Shown here: piece by piece, positions 48,969 through 59,257 of the stretch
How positions within the stretch are numbered: the first letter of the stretch is position 1
Layout: each line of letters opens with the position of its first letter
From: Saccharum officinarum
Taxonomy: Eukaryota > Streptophyta > Magnoliopsida > Poales > Poaceae
Direction: 5' to 3'
Length of the DNA stretch: 64,000 nucleotides
NCBI GenBank assembly: GCA_020631735.1
Contig: CM036160.1
Coordinates: 4,014,407 to 4,078,406 of the forward strand
Made by a program: the position numbers and the translations under genes
Notes under the pieces: model-generated
What the model saw: only the letters and a program-made list of their open reading frames with translations
Databases searched by the model: none
What the model was told of the DNA's origin: nothing

Positions 48969-50750
48969 CTAGTAAAAATGTCTGTGCGTTGCAACAGGAG
49001 GAAAAAAACCTATCAAACATCAATAGCAAACAAGGGCGGAATTTATATGTCTATTTATGTTTTACTCTTTTTATAAACTTTGAAAGCTCTAATTTATCTT
49101 ATGATGACCACACGACGTGCATCGGGTGTGTGTCATTGGTGTAGATGTGAAACCATGCACGATGACATCTGGACTCATCTTTTCGGTGGGACAATGTTGT
49201 CGATGTAAATGTGTAGCCATTATGGATGGCATCCGGGCTTGCCTCCTTGATGCCGCGGCATCGTTGGCGTAGTCCAAGCCATCGTCGATGACGTCCGTGG
49301 TTGTCCCAAAGTCAACCGATGCAGTGAAGTTGCTGGGGTAGGCATGTAACCATTGTCGATTGTGTCGGGGCTCGCCTTCTTGGTGGGGCGACATCATTGG
49401 TGTAGGTTGCTGATGGCATCCATAGTTGTCTCGACGTCACCAGGTCTCATGTCATATAGTGTTGCCATCTCATGCCAACAAGTGTGTGGCCGGCTCTACA
49501 TGATGCAACAAAGGTTGTAGCCGATGAGCGTGGCCAGCCGAAGTCCATGACATGCTTCGTCCACCTTGCTTCTCGGGTCTTGGACGAAACGCTGCTGCCG
49601 ATGAACGTGGTCCCTCGGCACAACAACAGGACCTCGTCGTGCGCAGATTTTGTATGCTTTAGCTTTAACTGTACAAATTGTACTATCTCCATGGGTATAA
49701 CGGAAGGATAAATAAAAATGACGGATAATGATTATCCCTAGTCTTTATTTTTATCTTTTTCTGTTCAGATTCTCTCTTATTTTCTCTTTTTTCCGTGTCC
49801 TAATCTGATTTGTTTTTCCTTTGTAATGAGCCTGTTGCACCCTCCTTGGTTTCCTTTTGTAGTGAGGATCATATCCACGGGGCTTTTTTGAAGTGTGAAC
49901 TTTTAAATCCTTTCGTAATAAACAAAGCTTTCCATCGTCCAGGATCCTAACCAGCCACGGATAATGGGAACTCACACAAAACAAAAAAAATCCGGATACA
50001 TGCAAGGCCAAATTTACCTACACATGCAAACAAAACCTGAATCTAAACTGGACTCCCACGTCTTGTACGCACTCAAATATAACGTGTTATTTAAATCTCT
50101 TGTATTGTATCTGAGGTGCAATCTAACATATGTTGCCCTATGCTAAAATTGTCACAAACGTAGCAAATGCCAAGCAAGAAAGGCAGGCATGAATAAAGGA
50201 GATCTCACCTGCAGGGTTCTCGTCACAGACATGGATGGCAAGTGATTTTGTCACGTACACGAATTTGGTTATGCATGCATGTTGGCATGCAACTTAGCCA
50301 CCACGACACGGACTCGGTTCGGTTTCAGCCAAACAATTTTGATTGGATCCCTGTTTCGCATGCGAAGACTCTGCAGTGGGGGCTTACGTAACACGGACTC
50401 CGCAGCGGGACGACGGCGCGGGCCGAAACGTGGACTCCGTGAGCAGGAGCACGCACACGAAACCCCTGGAGGCTTTTAGTTTTAGACTCTCTTTAATATT
50501 TTATAATATTAGAATCTAACTCGTATGACTATGACTCATGAGTCTAGCTATGGAAAGGCATGATTCAATACGTTTTGGAATTGAACTCTGTGTCGACCAC
50601 CGTCCGACGTGAGCTGCTCCAACTCGTATGAGTATATATATATAATCTACTGTCCGGTAGTTAGAGTGAGACAGACCAAACAAATAGATGGACGAAAAAA
50701 AGAGCCTGAAATTTTGCCTCTTTATTATTATAAATATATATAGGTATAGA
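48969..50750 (-). mobile_element. Helitron E nested in D, 1,782 bp
   Basis: On the minus strand it begins TCTATACCTATATATATTT at 50750 after A and ends CATTTTTACTAG at 48969 before T, with CTGT-TGCAACGC-ACAG upstream as hairpin. It is the same family as Helitron A (shared 5' ~160 bases and similar 3' end). It contains a minisatellite at 49100-49400. The 81-codon frame at 49447-49692 is unsupported. Confidence 0.7.
49100..49400. repeat. Degenerate minisatellite, ~60-66-bp units
   Basis: About five units share the order GGTGTAG, CCAT, GATG, TC-GG, CTTG/CTT and GGTGGGG/GCGGCA. Examples start near 49137, 49198, 49263 and 49335. Units are strongly diverged. Confidence 0.55.
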
Positions 50751-50990
50751 TTTATTTGGGCTTTGGTCAGGCAACAGGATGTAAGGGCTAGGGGAACATG
50801 AACAGGTCCACATCTTCTCAATGTTCCAATACTATCGTCGTTTTTCTTTTAGTTCTTCGTTGTCCTGGTCTCCTAGAACATACATTTTATTGAAATTTTA
50901 TTAATGCTTATTATTGGTCCAATTCAGTGGTGGTTGTGTGTTAGGATTCAACTATATTCACCCGTAGCAATGCACGGGCACTCAACTAGT

Positions 50991-51290
50991 AACCAAAAAA
51001 AGGATGAAAACCGGAAAAACAGTTTTTTGTTGTTTATAAGTTAATATTAGGAGAAGATTAGAAAGGAAAGGTAGATTATAATAAAATATATAGGTAGATA
51101 TAGATTTATTTGGATTAGGCTATTTGGATTAGGATTCCTAATTATGCAGGTTACATTCTTTATAATTTAATATTATGAGAAGATTAGAAAGGAAAGATAG
51201 ATTATAATAAAATATATATGTAGATATAAATTTATTTGGATTAGAAATCTTATTCAGAGGCTATTTGGATTAGGATTGCTAATGATACCC
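50991..51290 (-). repeat. Inverted partner of 44440-44612, itself duplicated
   Basis: 50994-51130 is the reverse complement of about 44450-44605 with few differences. 51160-51290 repeats part of it in the same direction (GAGAAGATTAGAAAGGAAAG in both). It is probably a fragment of another copy of the element that covers 44.1-45.1 kb. Confidence 0.6.
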
Positions 51291-52477
51291 CACGACAACT
51301 GGGCGATATCCCGCGGATATTCAGTGACACCTCTCAGCCCAGCGAGGACGTCTTCCATCTTTCTTCATGGGCCCTTGTCGAGTCGCTGTGGGTACACATG
51401 GCCCATCTGTGAGCCCGCCTGGAGAAAGGCCCTCATCGACATGGAAGACCTTCGCTACTGTCCTTGCCTTTGGCCTCCGCTCCAGCTTCGTGGAACAGGG
51501 CTTATCTACTGTGGCCTTCGGAGAACCTGCTTCGCCTCGAGGGCCCCACCGAAAGTCCTGCCGAAGGCCTCCAGGGCGAGGTGAGGTCGTCCCCTGCGCT
51601 TTTCCTCCGCCGACAGCAAAGATCTCCTACAAGGAACCGCAGGCTGAAAAGCGTTTGTCAGTCATTAGTCAATGGAATGGGGTGAAGATCGTGAGGGGGG
51701 AGCTAGCCTTCGGACCAAGCGTCTGTGTCCCAACACAACGCATGGTATATTGGAAACCATCTATCCAGACTTACGCACGAACTGACTGTTGTGCGCACAG
51801 TATGGTGTTTCGCTGTCTCTAAACCTGCGTCCACTGATCCACAGTGGCCGAGGTATGGCTGTCCGGTTCATTTTCATCGATGTCCATAATTCAGCGCATG
51901 TTCTTGTTAATTAGGAGCTATGAGCCTGACTAGTTTCTGGTACTGATGCTCGTGCAAGAACCCAGAAACTTACAGCTCCAAAAGATAATTTTGGAATGCA
52001 AGATGTCATCAATATTGGCTGACTCGTCGCATGCCAACAAGTTACAGCTCCCTTTGATACAATACAATACATTGTAGAGAAGTCCGAAAGTTTTTTTCAT
52101 TTGATTTCAGAGATCCAAGGCATCAGTTGGTCATCTCTGGCTTCCCAACTAGCTATAGACTATTGAGTATTGACTGGGTCATGGTGTGCTCTGTGAGTCT
52201 GTGCTGACTTGTGTGTCCTTTGCACTAGGCGCTAGCTGAAACATCACAACTAGTTCTGCTGCATCTCCTTGACTTCGTCAGCGATTTTCTTAGTCAGAGT
52301 ATGCATGCTACTAACACAGTCACAGGTCATATATACGGCTATCTCCAAAAAAAACATTCAGACTTCTATATAAGCTTTGCCTCCAATTCCTAATGTTTCA
52401 TAACAACAATTACCTCCAGTCATCTGCACGAACACATTACCAGATTACAATCACTTCGCTAGCAAAGCTCCAATGGC

Positions 52478-52480
<3 letters not shown>
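51291..52480. other. Unclassified intergenic DNA
   Basis: The first ~500 bases are GC-rich and open in several frames (51276-51822) with CCTTCGG/GCCTCGAGG phrases reminiscent of grass LTR-retrotransposon fragments. No domain, terminus or splice structure was recognised. The remainder is AT-neutral without ORFs. Confidence 0.4.

Positions 52481-52481
<1 letters not shown>

Positions 52482-52554
<73 letters not shown>
52482..52554. repeat. (TA)n microsatellite, about 36 units
   Basis: An uninterrupted TA run. It ends at TAGGGAGAGTATACTCTATA, which contains a short palindrome. Confidence 0.95.
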
Positions 52555-52557
<3 letters not shown>

Positions 52558-54000
52558 AGAGTATACTCTATATATACACCTTGAATTCTATTTAGGTCTA
52601 GGATCGAATAAATACTTAGCCTTGCTTAGTCGATAGAAGTCAGGTGAATTCCTGTCACCTGCGAGATATAGGGAGATATCTGGTCACGGTTGGCTATATT
52701 TGCTATTGTGAAAATAACCATGTGTTAATAAATGAAAGGAGACCAGGTGGGATTGAGATAGAGAAGCGACAGGGCATGAAGGTCCTTGGAGCCTATCTAT
52801 CCCCATCCGTGTCGGTTAAGGACTGATTCGCTGTACGTCCTCATGTCATGTTGAATGCATGCCTAACACTTAGTTGGCTGGATAAGTCGTTCCGACTGCG
52901 AAGCCTAGTAGCTCAACTCAGGCCAGAAGCCGTTAAGTGAAAGTGCATGCGCACCCTAGTTGGTAGTAAGGATGTGCGGGGAGCCAATGGCGTGAGCCTA
53001 AGGGCAGGGTAGTCCTAAACATCTTGGCAAATGGGTTGAATCTTTGAGGGTGCGGCGCTGATCGGACCCGCGAATTTGGTTCCTGAGTTGTACCAAAGGT
53101 GACCTAAGGCTGCCTTCACGAGGTATGTTTGGGTTTATGTTAAGAATAATTCCCCAGCTGGGTAGGAATCGATTTGAGTCACCGTCTCTCCCGGATAGTG
53201 AGAACTTGACTGAGCAGCGGCAACGTAAAAACACCTAATGGAACTTAATGGTTATGATGATGATGATGATGATGATGTTCTCTAATGACTACGCTGGATA
53301 TGGTTACTAATGCTTATTTAGCTTAATCAAGTGATTGCTCTAGCACATGTACTAAATAAATAGGTTTTAACTTGATGCTAAAGTTATAATATGCAAGTTA
53401 TGTACATAAGCTTTTATGCAAAATGTTGTTAAGCTAGCTTCACCGATAAAGCCCTGCATACTCCTTGGTATCATTTATTTTTGGTTTATGATGGGTAAGT
53501 CTAGCTAAGTATCCCTCATACTCAGGGTTTATCCCACCATGTTGCAGGTGCAGTTCTCAGCCTGTTGAAGATGGTGGCTAACCGCCGGTGGGCTCGGTGA
53601 CTCTATAATTAATTATTTCTTGTCTAAATGCTATTGTTGGAGGATGTCACTTATACTAGCAATGTATTTGGAACTTATGTTATTGTAATCAATTGAAAGC
53701 TACGTTGTTTTTTCTAATTGGTTTTGAAACCCAAACTTGTACTCTTAGTTGTGAACTCATTTGTAATATTATTTCTGCTGCAAATCCATATATGTGATGT
53801 GTATTTGTTTAATCATGCGATCTTAGTTGTGAAGTTAATTTATCGAGGTCCTTCGTGACACTCGGCGGACTACCGGTTTATATGAGTGCAAGTATGTGTG
53901 TCAACATGTTAAACGGGGACAATCATACTTGAACTTGTATAAATTGGGCGGTTTTGTCACACGTTCGATCAGCCTTGGGCGCGTCAGGTCATTCGGTGAC
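52555..54000. other. Non-coding repeat-like DNA left of the copia-type LTR
   Basis: No ORF of note was seen. An (ATG/GAT)n run lies near 53255-53277. The stop-dense text resembles LTR or leader sequence of an old retrotransposon, but no TG...CA boundaries or duplicates were found. Confidence 0.35.
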
Positions 54001-54177
54001 TGTTGGGGCACTATGTTAGCCGTTGGAGATCAACACGTGACATTGAATCCAAGCGACACATGGCAGCATCATGACAACCGGACTCCACTGTGCTACATCC
54101 GGTCATTATTGACCTACGCATCCGGTCGCGTCGTAGATCACCCAGTGAAGGGATAACGACTCTATTTGGCCCTTGGG

Positions 54178-54188
54178 CTATAAATAGA
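54178..54188 (+). promoter_or_regulatory. LTR TATA box
   Basis: GGGCTATAAATAGAGGGG spans the site, a strong plant TATA context about 180 bases into the LTR. Confidence 0.6.
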
Positions 54189-54250
54189 GGGGTGTCTCGT
54201 CCATGGCTGAGGTAGAGCACCTAGGAGGACTTTGTGTCCATGCTTGAGAG

Positions 54251-54478
54251 CAAGGATGAAAACGGTCGAAAATGGTCGAAAACGGACTTACGAAATAGAA
54301 AACGAAAGCGGTTAGTTCGGTACATTTCTACATTTTAGCAATTAAAGAATATAAAAAATAGTTGAAAATGGTTGTGAAACCAATTGAAACTGACAATTTT
54401 TTATGTTTAAAAATGGAATCATAATATAGAAAATGAAAATGGTTGGTTTGGGATATTTCCGTTCCGTTTTCATCCTTA
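54251..54478. mobile_element. hAT-type MITE, 228 bp
   Basis: Ends CAAGGATGAAAACGG and CCGTTTTCATCCTTA are flanked by the exact 8-bp duplication CTTGAGAG (54243-54250 and 54479-54486). The interior is rich in GAAAA(T/C)GG motifs and is non-coding. Confidence 0.9.
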
Positions 54479-55491
54479 CTTGAGAGTACTTGGGAGACCT
54501 CCAACTCACTTGTGGTTAATAGTGTTCATCCGATTGAGTGAGTGAGAGATTCTAGTGCGATTGCATCATGAGGTTGCATCGAGTGGCATTAGGTGATCGT
54601 ATTGCAAGCCGATGGTTCTTGTTACTCTTGGAGGTTGCCACCTGCTAGACGGCTTAGTGGCTTGTGACTCCATTGAAGCACGCGAGAAGATTGTGCGATG
54701 CTCCGGAGGAGGATTTGTGAGGGCGATTGTACTCACCCCATGGGGATTACGAAGAGCAACTCTAGTTGAGCGTGTCATTGAGCTACCCTCACTTTCATGG
54801 TAGGTTCTTGTGGTGCCCGATGTGCGGGCTTGGTGTGTGATGCCAATTAGCCGTTGAACCATCAAGTGAGTGGTCAACACAACGGGGACATAGCTTCGTG
54901 GCAACCAAGTGAACCTCGGGAGAAAATCACCATGTCAACATTGTCTTCATTATCTTCTCGGTGGTTTGCATTCCACAAAACACAAGCTTGTATTACTTTC
55001 ATATACATTATGCTTGTGTAGTTGCTCTTGTGACTAGTTTAGCTTTAGTAGCTTGCTAGTTGCCTTCTTGCTTGTATAGCATAGAAGTAGCTCCCTTGCG
55101 TTAATTTGGTTTTAGTAACCTTGTTAGTCACATTGCTTAGTTTGTGTAGCTAAGTGTTTTGCGCTCCCTAATATGACATTAGTTGCCTTGTTATTGAGCA
55201 TTGCTAGTGAGCGTAGGAGCTTTGTGCTTTTGCTTACTAGTTGTGTAGGAACTCCCCCGGTTGGCAAAGTACTAGTTGCACATGTTTGTGTGACCTTGCC
55301 ACTAGAATTGATTAGGTGAGCTCTAGCTAGCTTGGCACCTTTGTTGCTTCTTTAGGATCCTTTTAAGGTGCTTGTGAACTATAGTCTTGGCTTGACTGAT
55401 AGTTTTAATTTCGCATTTGTTTCAGTTAGGCGCGATTAATTTTTAGAAAGGATTGTTCACCCCCTCTAGTCCGTCATCTCGACCCTATAAG

Positions 55492-55507
55492 TGGTATTAG
55501 AGATTGG
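55492..55507 (+). other. Primer binding site, initiator-Met type, mutated
   Basis: TGGTATTAGAGATTGG differs by single bases from the canonical TGGTATCAGAGC start and stands two bases after the LTR. Confidence 0.7.
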
Positions 55508-55540
55508 TCTCTCATTGGTGGTCTTCACCGACCTGAGGGG

Positions 55541-57569
55541 ATGACGTCTAGTGGGCTAGATGTTTGTGAGACACACATTTTCGATGACACAAACTTTGTA
55601 CTTTGGAAAAATCACATGCTTGATCATTTTTGTGCAAAGGAACCTAAGTTTTGGTGGGTTGTCACTAGTGTTCTCACTCACGTCTTGGACCATAGAAATC
55701 TCACCAAAGCTCAATAGGTTCTCTATGAACTTGATGCACATGCTTGTTGTTATCTAATGGATGCTTTGAGCTTTGATTTGATGAAAAGGATAAACTATGT
55801 GGGAACTACTCGTGAGATATGGGAATCAATCAAGCACACCTTCGGTGATTCCTCCACATGGGATAATGGCAAGTCCAAGAAGGAGGAGCCCAAGGAGGAG
55901 GGCATGAGTGTGTTGAGCATGACCATAATTTGGTGATTGTGGAAGATTGCTCCACCTCATGGTCAAGTGATGATGATGATCGATCCACTACAAGTTCACT
56001 TGACTAGATTGATGATGATGATGTCTCAAGTGATGTCGATGATGATGCTACTCCATGCACACTTGATGGTGATGATAATGGATCATGCTCGGATGACATT
56101 GCTACCACAAGCTCTCCTACATCACCACATTGCTTCATGTCACAAGGCAACACTAAGGTATCTAATGCTAATGTGGTTGATCGTGTTGATTCATATGATG
56201 AGTTTGTGAGTAGACTTGCTAGCATGACCATGTCTTTAGAAAATGAGAAAGCTAAAACAATGAAATTAGAAAATGAAAACTTATTTCTAAAGAACTAATG
56301 TGAAGAACATAAGAAATTACTTGATGTTCTTAAATCTTCACATTATGATCTAAAATAGGCTCATGAGACACTACTTGCATCTCATGAAGAATTATTAGAT
56401 CAAAATGCTTCTCTCATTAAAGTATTTATAAAGAAACTTAAAAATAATGAGAGCTCATCACATGGGTCACATGATCAATCACATATTGGTGCTAACACTT
56501 GTGATGTAGGGAAGAAGCATGTATCCACCTCTTGCGATGATTTATTGGATATGCCGTATTCTTCACATTTAGATGCTTATTCTACTTCTATGTCTTGTGA
56601 GACTAACCTTTTGAAGGAGAACAATGAGCTCAAGAATGAAGTGAAGAAATTGAGCAACAAGTTAGAGAAGTGCTATAACTCAAAAGTCATCTTTGAGCAC
56701 ATGTTAAAGACTCAAAGAAATTTCGGTGACAAGAGTGGCCTTGGCTTTAAGAAGAAGATGACAAAGGGCGAAAGCAAAAGGACAAAGAAGATGAAGAAGC
56801 AACTACAATTGAAATTGTCTCACTCCATATGCTACCGGTGCCATGAAGCAGGATACCTTGCAAATGGATGCCCAAACATTGAGAAACTCAAGAAGATAAA
56901 GGAAGAAGAGAGGCTCAAGCATGTGATGTGCTTCAAGTGCCGCACTTGAGAACACCTTACCTCAATGTGCCCAACCAAGCAATTGGTGAAGCAAAAAGAA
57001 GAGCCTCAACCAAAGCCACAAGTTGAGCAAGAGAAGACACCCCAAGAGCAAATCAAGATCAACCATGAAGATGGTAGTGACTTGATGATGATGATGAAGA
57101 AGACAAGAAAGGGTGAAAAGGCAAGGCATCCAATGCTTATTCAAGGTGACAAGATGATGAGCAAGAACCGAGAAGAGAAGACGGTCTATGCTCACATCAA
57201 GTGCTTCAAATGTGAAGATATGTGATACTTTGCCTCGAGATGTCCTACCAAGCTTGAGAAGAGGGATCAAGCAACTCATGAGAGGCAAGGCAATGGGAAG
57301 CACCACATGAGCAAGGAAGAGAAGGCTCAATCAAAGAGGAAGTGCTACTCATGCCGGAAAAGGGGACACATGGCACATTCATGTCTCTTAGGTAACACTC
57401 CTAAGCCTATTTCAATTGATGATGATTCTATGCTTAGGAAGGATGGCAATGGTACTCCATTGGTTGCAATTGCAAAAATTCCGCTACTCATACTAAGGCT
57501 ATGCCTAAGTATGTTGCTCCTAACTTGAGAGGACCCAAACTTGTTTGGGTACCATCAAAAGGTGGATGA
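55541..57569 (+). pseudogene. Degenerate gag with three CCHC zinc knuckles
   Basis: From ATG 55541 the frame reads a copia-type gag start (FDDTNFVLWKNHMLDHF), then is interrupted by stops near 55715 (CAA to TAG-like), 55937, 56007, 56296 and 56357 and by further changes. The middle has Asp-rich GAT repeats (55965-56100) and a coiled-coil-like stretch (about 56590-56710). Zinc-knuckle-like motifs are CYRCHEAGYLANGC (~56830), CFKC...HLTSMC (~56930), CFKCEDM...RC (~57205) and CYSCRKRGHMAHSC (~57345). Stop codons lie inside the second and third. It ends LVWVPSKGG plus stop at 57567-57569. In life gag would package RNA; this copy is non-functional. Confidence 0.75.
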
Positions 57570-59257
57570 TTGTTTGTAGGTACCATGGGCATTGGAGGCT
57601 TGGTTCAAGTGGTATTCATTGTGTTGATCATGTGATTGAGCCAACTATTGACAAGTGATGATTATTATCGCAATGCCATGACAAGATAGTGAAGTCCAAA
57701 TGCTATCAACATACAAGTGCATTGTGTCAAGTTGTTGGTGATTCATTGGAATTATTTGATGGCTTACAATTATTTGAGTTGAAGCTTGCTAATTGAAAGA
57801 CCATGAGCTAACCAAGGTATATCTCTTATCGATCATTTCATTTGGGTGCATATGAGTTGATTGAATTGGATAAATATATAATGTTGCTTGCTATAGGATG
57901 TTTAGATGGATAAATGCTTAGTAATCAAGTTTGGATTGATTTATGTTGGATAAGTTCATGAGATGACTTTTAATAAGTAGATTGAATGGATATATGTCTT
58001 ATGAAAGTGTTCAAACAAGTTGATTTTCAAGTTTGATTCCCATTTGATGAAGTATACCTCATGTGAAGAAATCTGTCCTATAATTGAGAATCTGAGCTAG
58101 CTGTGATCTTAGCCATGTTTGAGTGACCAAATCTATTTTAATTGGAATAAAAATTGGTGTATATGCTATAGACTTATGGCATAAGATGTTGTATAAATTT
58201 CATAAGAATTGGATAAGAGATGCTTCAGTTTTAGAGTAGATCTTGTCAGCTATAGTACAGCAGTTTTTAGCATGTAGTAGTAGTGGAAGAATTAAAATCT
58301 GGTAGTAATCTAAAAGTCAAATGAATCTTAAATTTTCACAGCTGCTAGATAACTTAGTGAATCACATCTCTACCAAATTTTATGGCATTTGGATCTATAC
58401 ATTGGGAGATATGAATTTTTCATTGAAGGGTACAGAATCTGCTAGAAAAGTGATAATTATTAGATTGATTTGGAGTCACTTTGATTGAAAGATCCTCAAG
58501 TTGGATTCATATTTATAAGTGATTGAGACACCTAAGTTTGGTTTTGAGATGAGCTGGCAACATGACAAGTAATGAGTACAAGGCCATTTGATTGTGGAGT
58601 GTGCTTGACACATATTTGGTACTTAAATTGAAGATCAAGACCAAGCTCAAGATGAAAATGAAGTTTAAGTTATAGAGATCATTGGAGATAATTTGATAGA
58701 AAAGAAAGGACTTAAACATGTAGAAAGAAAAGGACTTAAAGAAGGATTCAAGATTATTCATCAAGTTAAGTCCATCACTTGGATCAATCAACATATTCAT
58801 TTCAAGTGAGTGTCAAGAATGGTTCTTGAAGGGAGGTCACTTCTCCCTAGTGTAGGAGCTTGCCGCCTATGTGTAGGTAAACTAAGTGTGGTACTTGGAA
58901 GGCTAACATAGAAGTGGTGATCCAAGGAACATTTGAGATGCTTAGTTGAAACAATCAAAAGGGTTGATCAAGAAAAGCAAGCAACACCCAAAAGAGAGCT
59001 AGTCATGACAATTCAAGCGGTATTCACACTCATAGTTCTTTCATGCAAGCATTGATCAAAAGAAGAAGCAAGCCAACCATAACTCAAGAAAATGCACTTG
59101 ATCATTAGTGATTTTCAAATCATATGGGTGAAGAATGGATTTCATATTGATGATTAGTCTTCACCAAGGTATTAAATTGGACTTCACATTGCTATTGGAG
59201 GAACTGCCCCTAGGTTTTCTCTCTCTCGGCATCGGCCATGCCCCTGTCCCCACCGCC
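57570..59257. other. Non-coding, downstream of the gag remnant
   Basis: No convincing ORF was seen, and no copy of the 54001-55489 LTR. It probably contains 3' untranslated sequence of the element, with the 3' LTR deleted or replaced. Confidence 0.45.

Larger units (their letters stand above)
45368..50989 (+). mobile_element. Large non-autonomous Helitron D, ~5.6 kb, with exon-like cargo
   Basis: The 5' end TCTCTACAACTAAAAAGG is close to the classic TCTCTACTA start. The 3' end has hairpin CCCGT-AGCAATGC-ACGGG, then CACTCAA and CTAG at 50986-50989, before T. Cargo at about 45490-46710 is GC-rich and exon-like. Further splice-like acceptors lie at about 46454 and 48840. No domain could be recognised, and the 245-codon frame at 45490-46227 is Pro/Arg-rich and may not be translated. 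Helitron E (48969-50750) is nested in it. The pairing of these two ends is inferred. Confidence 0.5.
54001..55489 (+). repeat. 5' LTR of the copia-type element (1,489 bp incl. a MITE)
   Basis: It begins TGTTGGGGCA. A TATA box CTATAAATAG lies at about 54178-54188. It ends CGACCCTATA two bases before the PBS, where CA would be expected, so the end base is probably mutated. A 228-bp hAT MITE lies within it. The left boundary is inferred because no second LTR is available. Confidence 0.55.
54001..57569 (+). mobile_element. Decayed copia-type LTR retrotransposon, gag only, 3' LTR not found
   Basis: The layout is 5' LTR 54001-55489, initiator-Met-type PBS 55492-55507 and gag remnant 55541-57569. 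No protease, integrase or RT sequence follows, so it resembles gag-only non-autonomous elements. No second LTR copy was seen between 57570 and 59257. Confidence 0.65.

Noticed and set aside
42796..50750. One 8-kb transposon with long terminal inverted repeats
   Set aside because: Each inverted arm has its own Helitron 3' end (44117 and 48969) and an A|T junction, so two separate Helitrons explain the arms better.
51276..51822. Overlapping plus-strand ORFs of 102 and 151 codons
   Set aside because: Two frames are open at once in GC-rich DNA with no motif. The phrases resemble retrotransposon debris.
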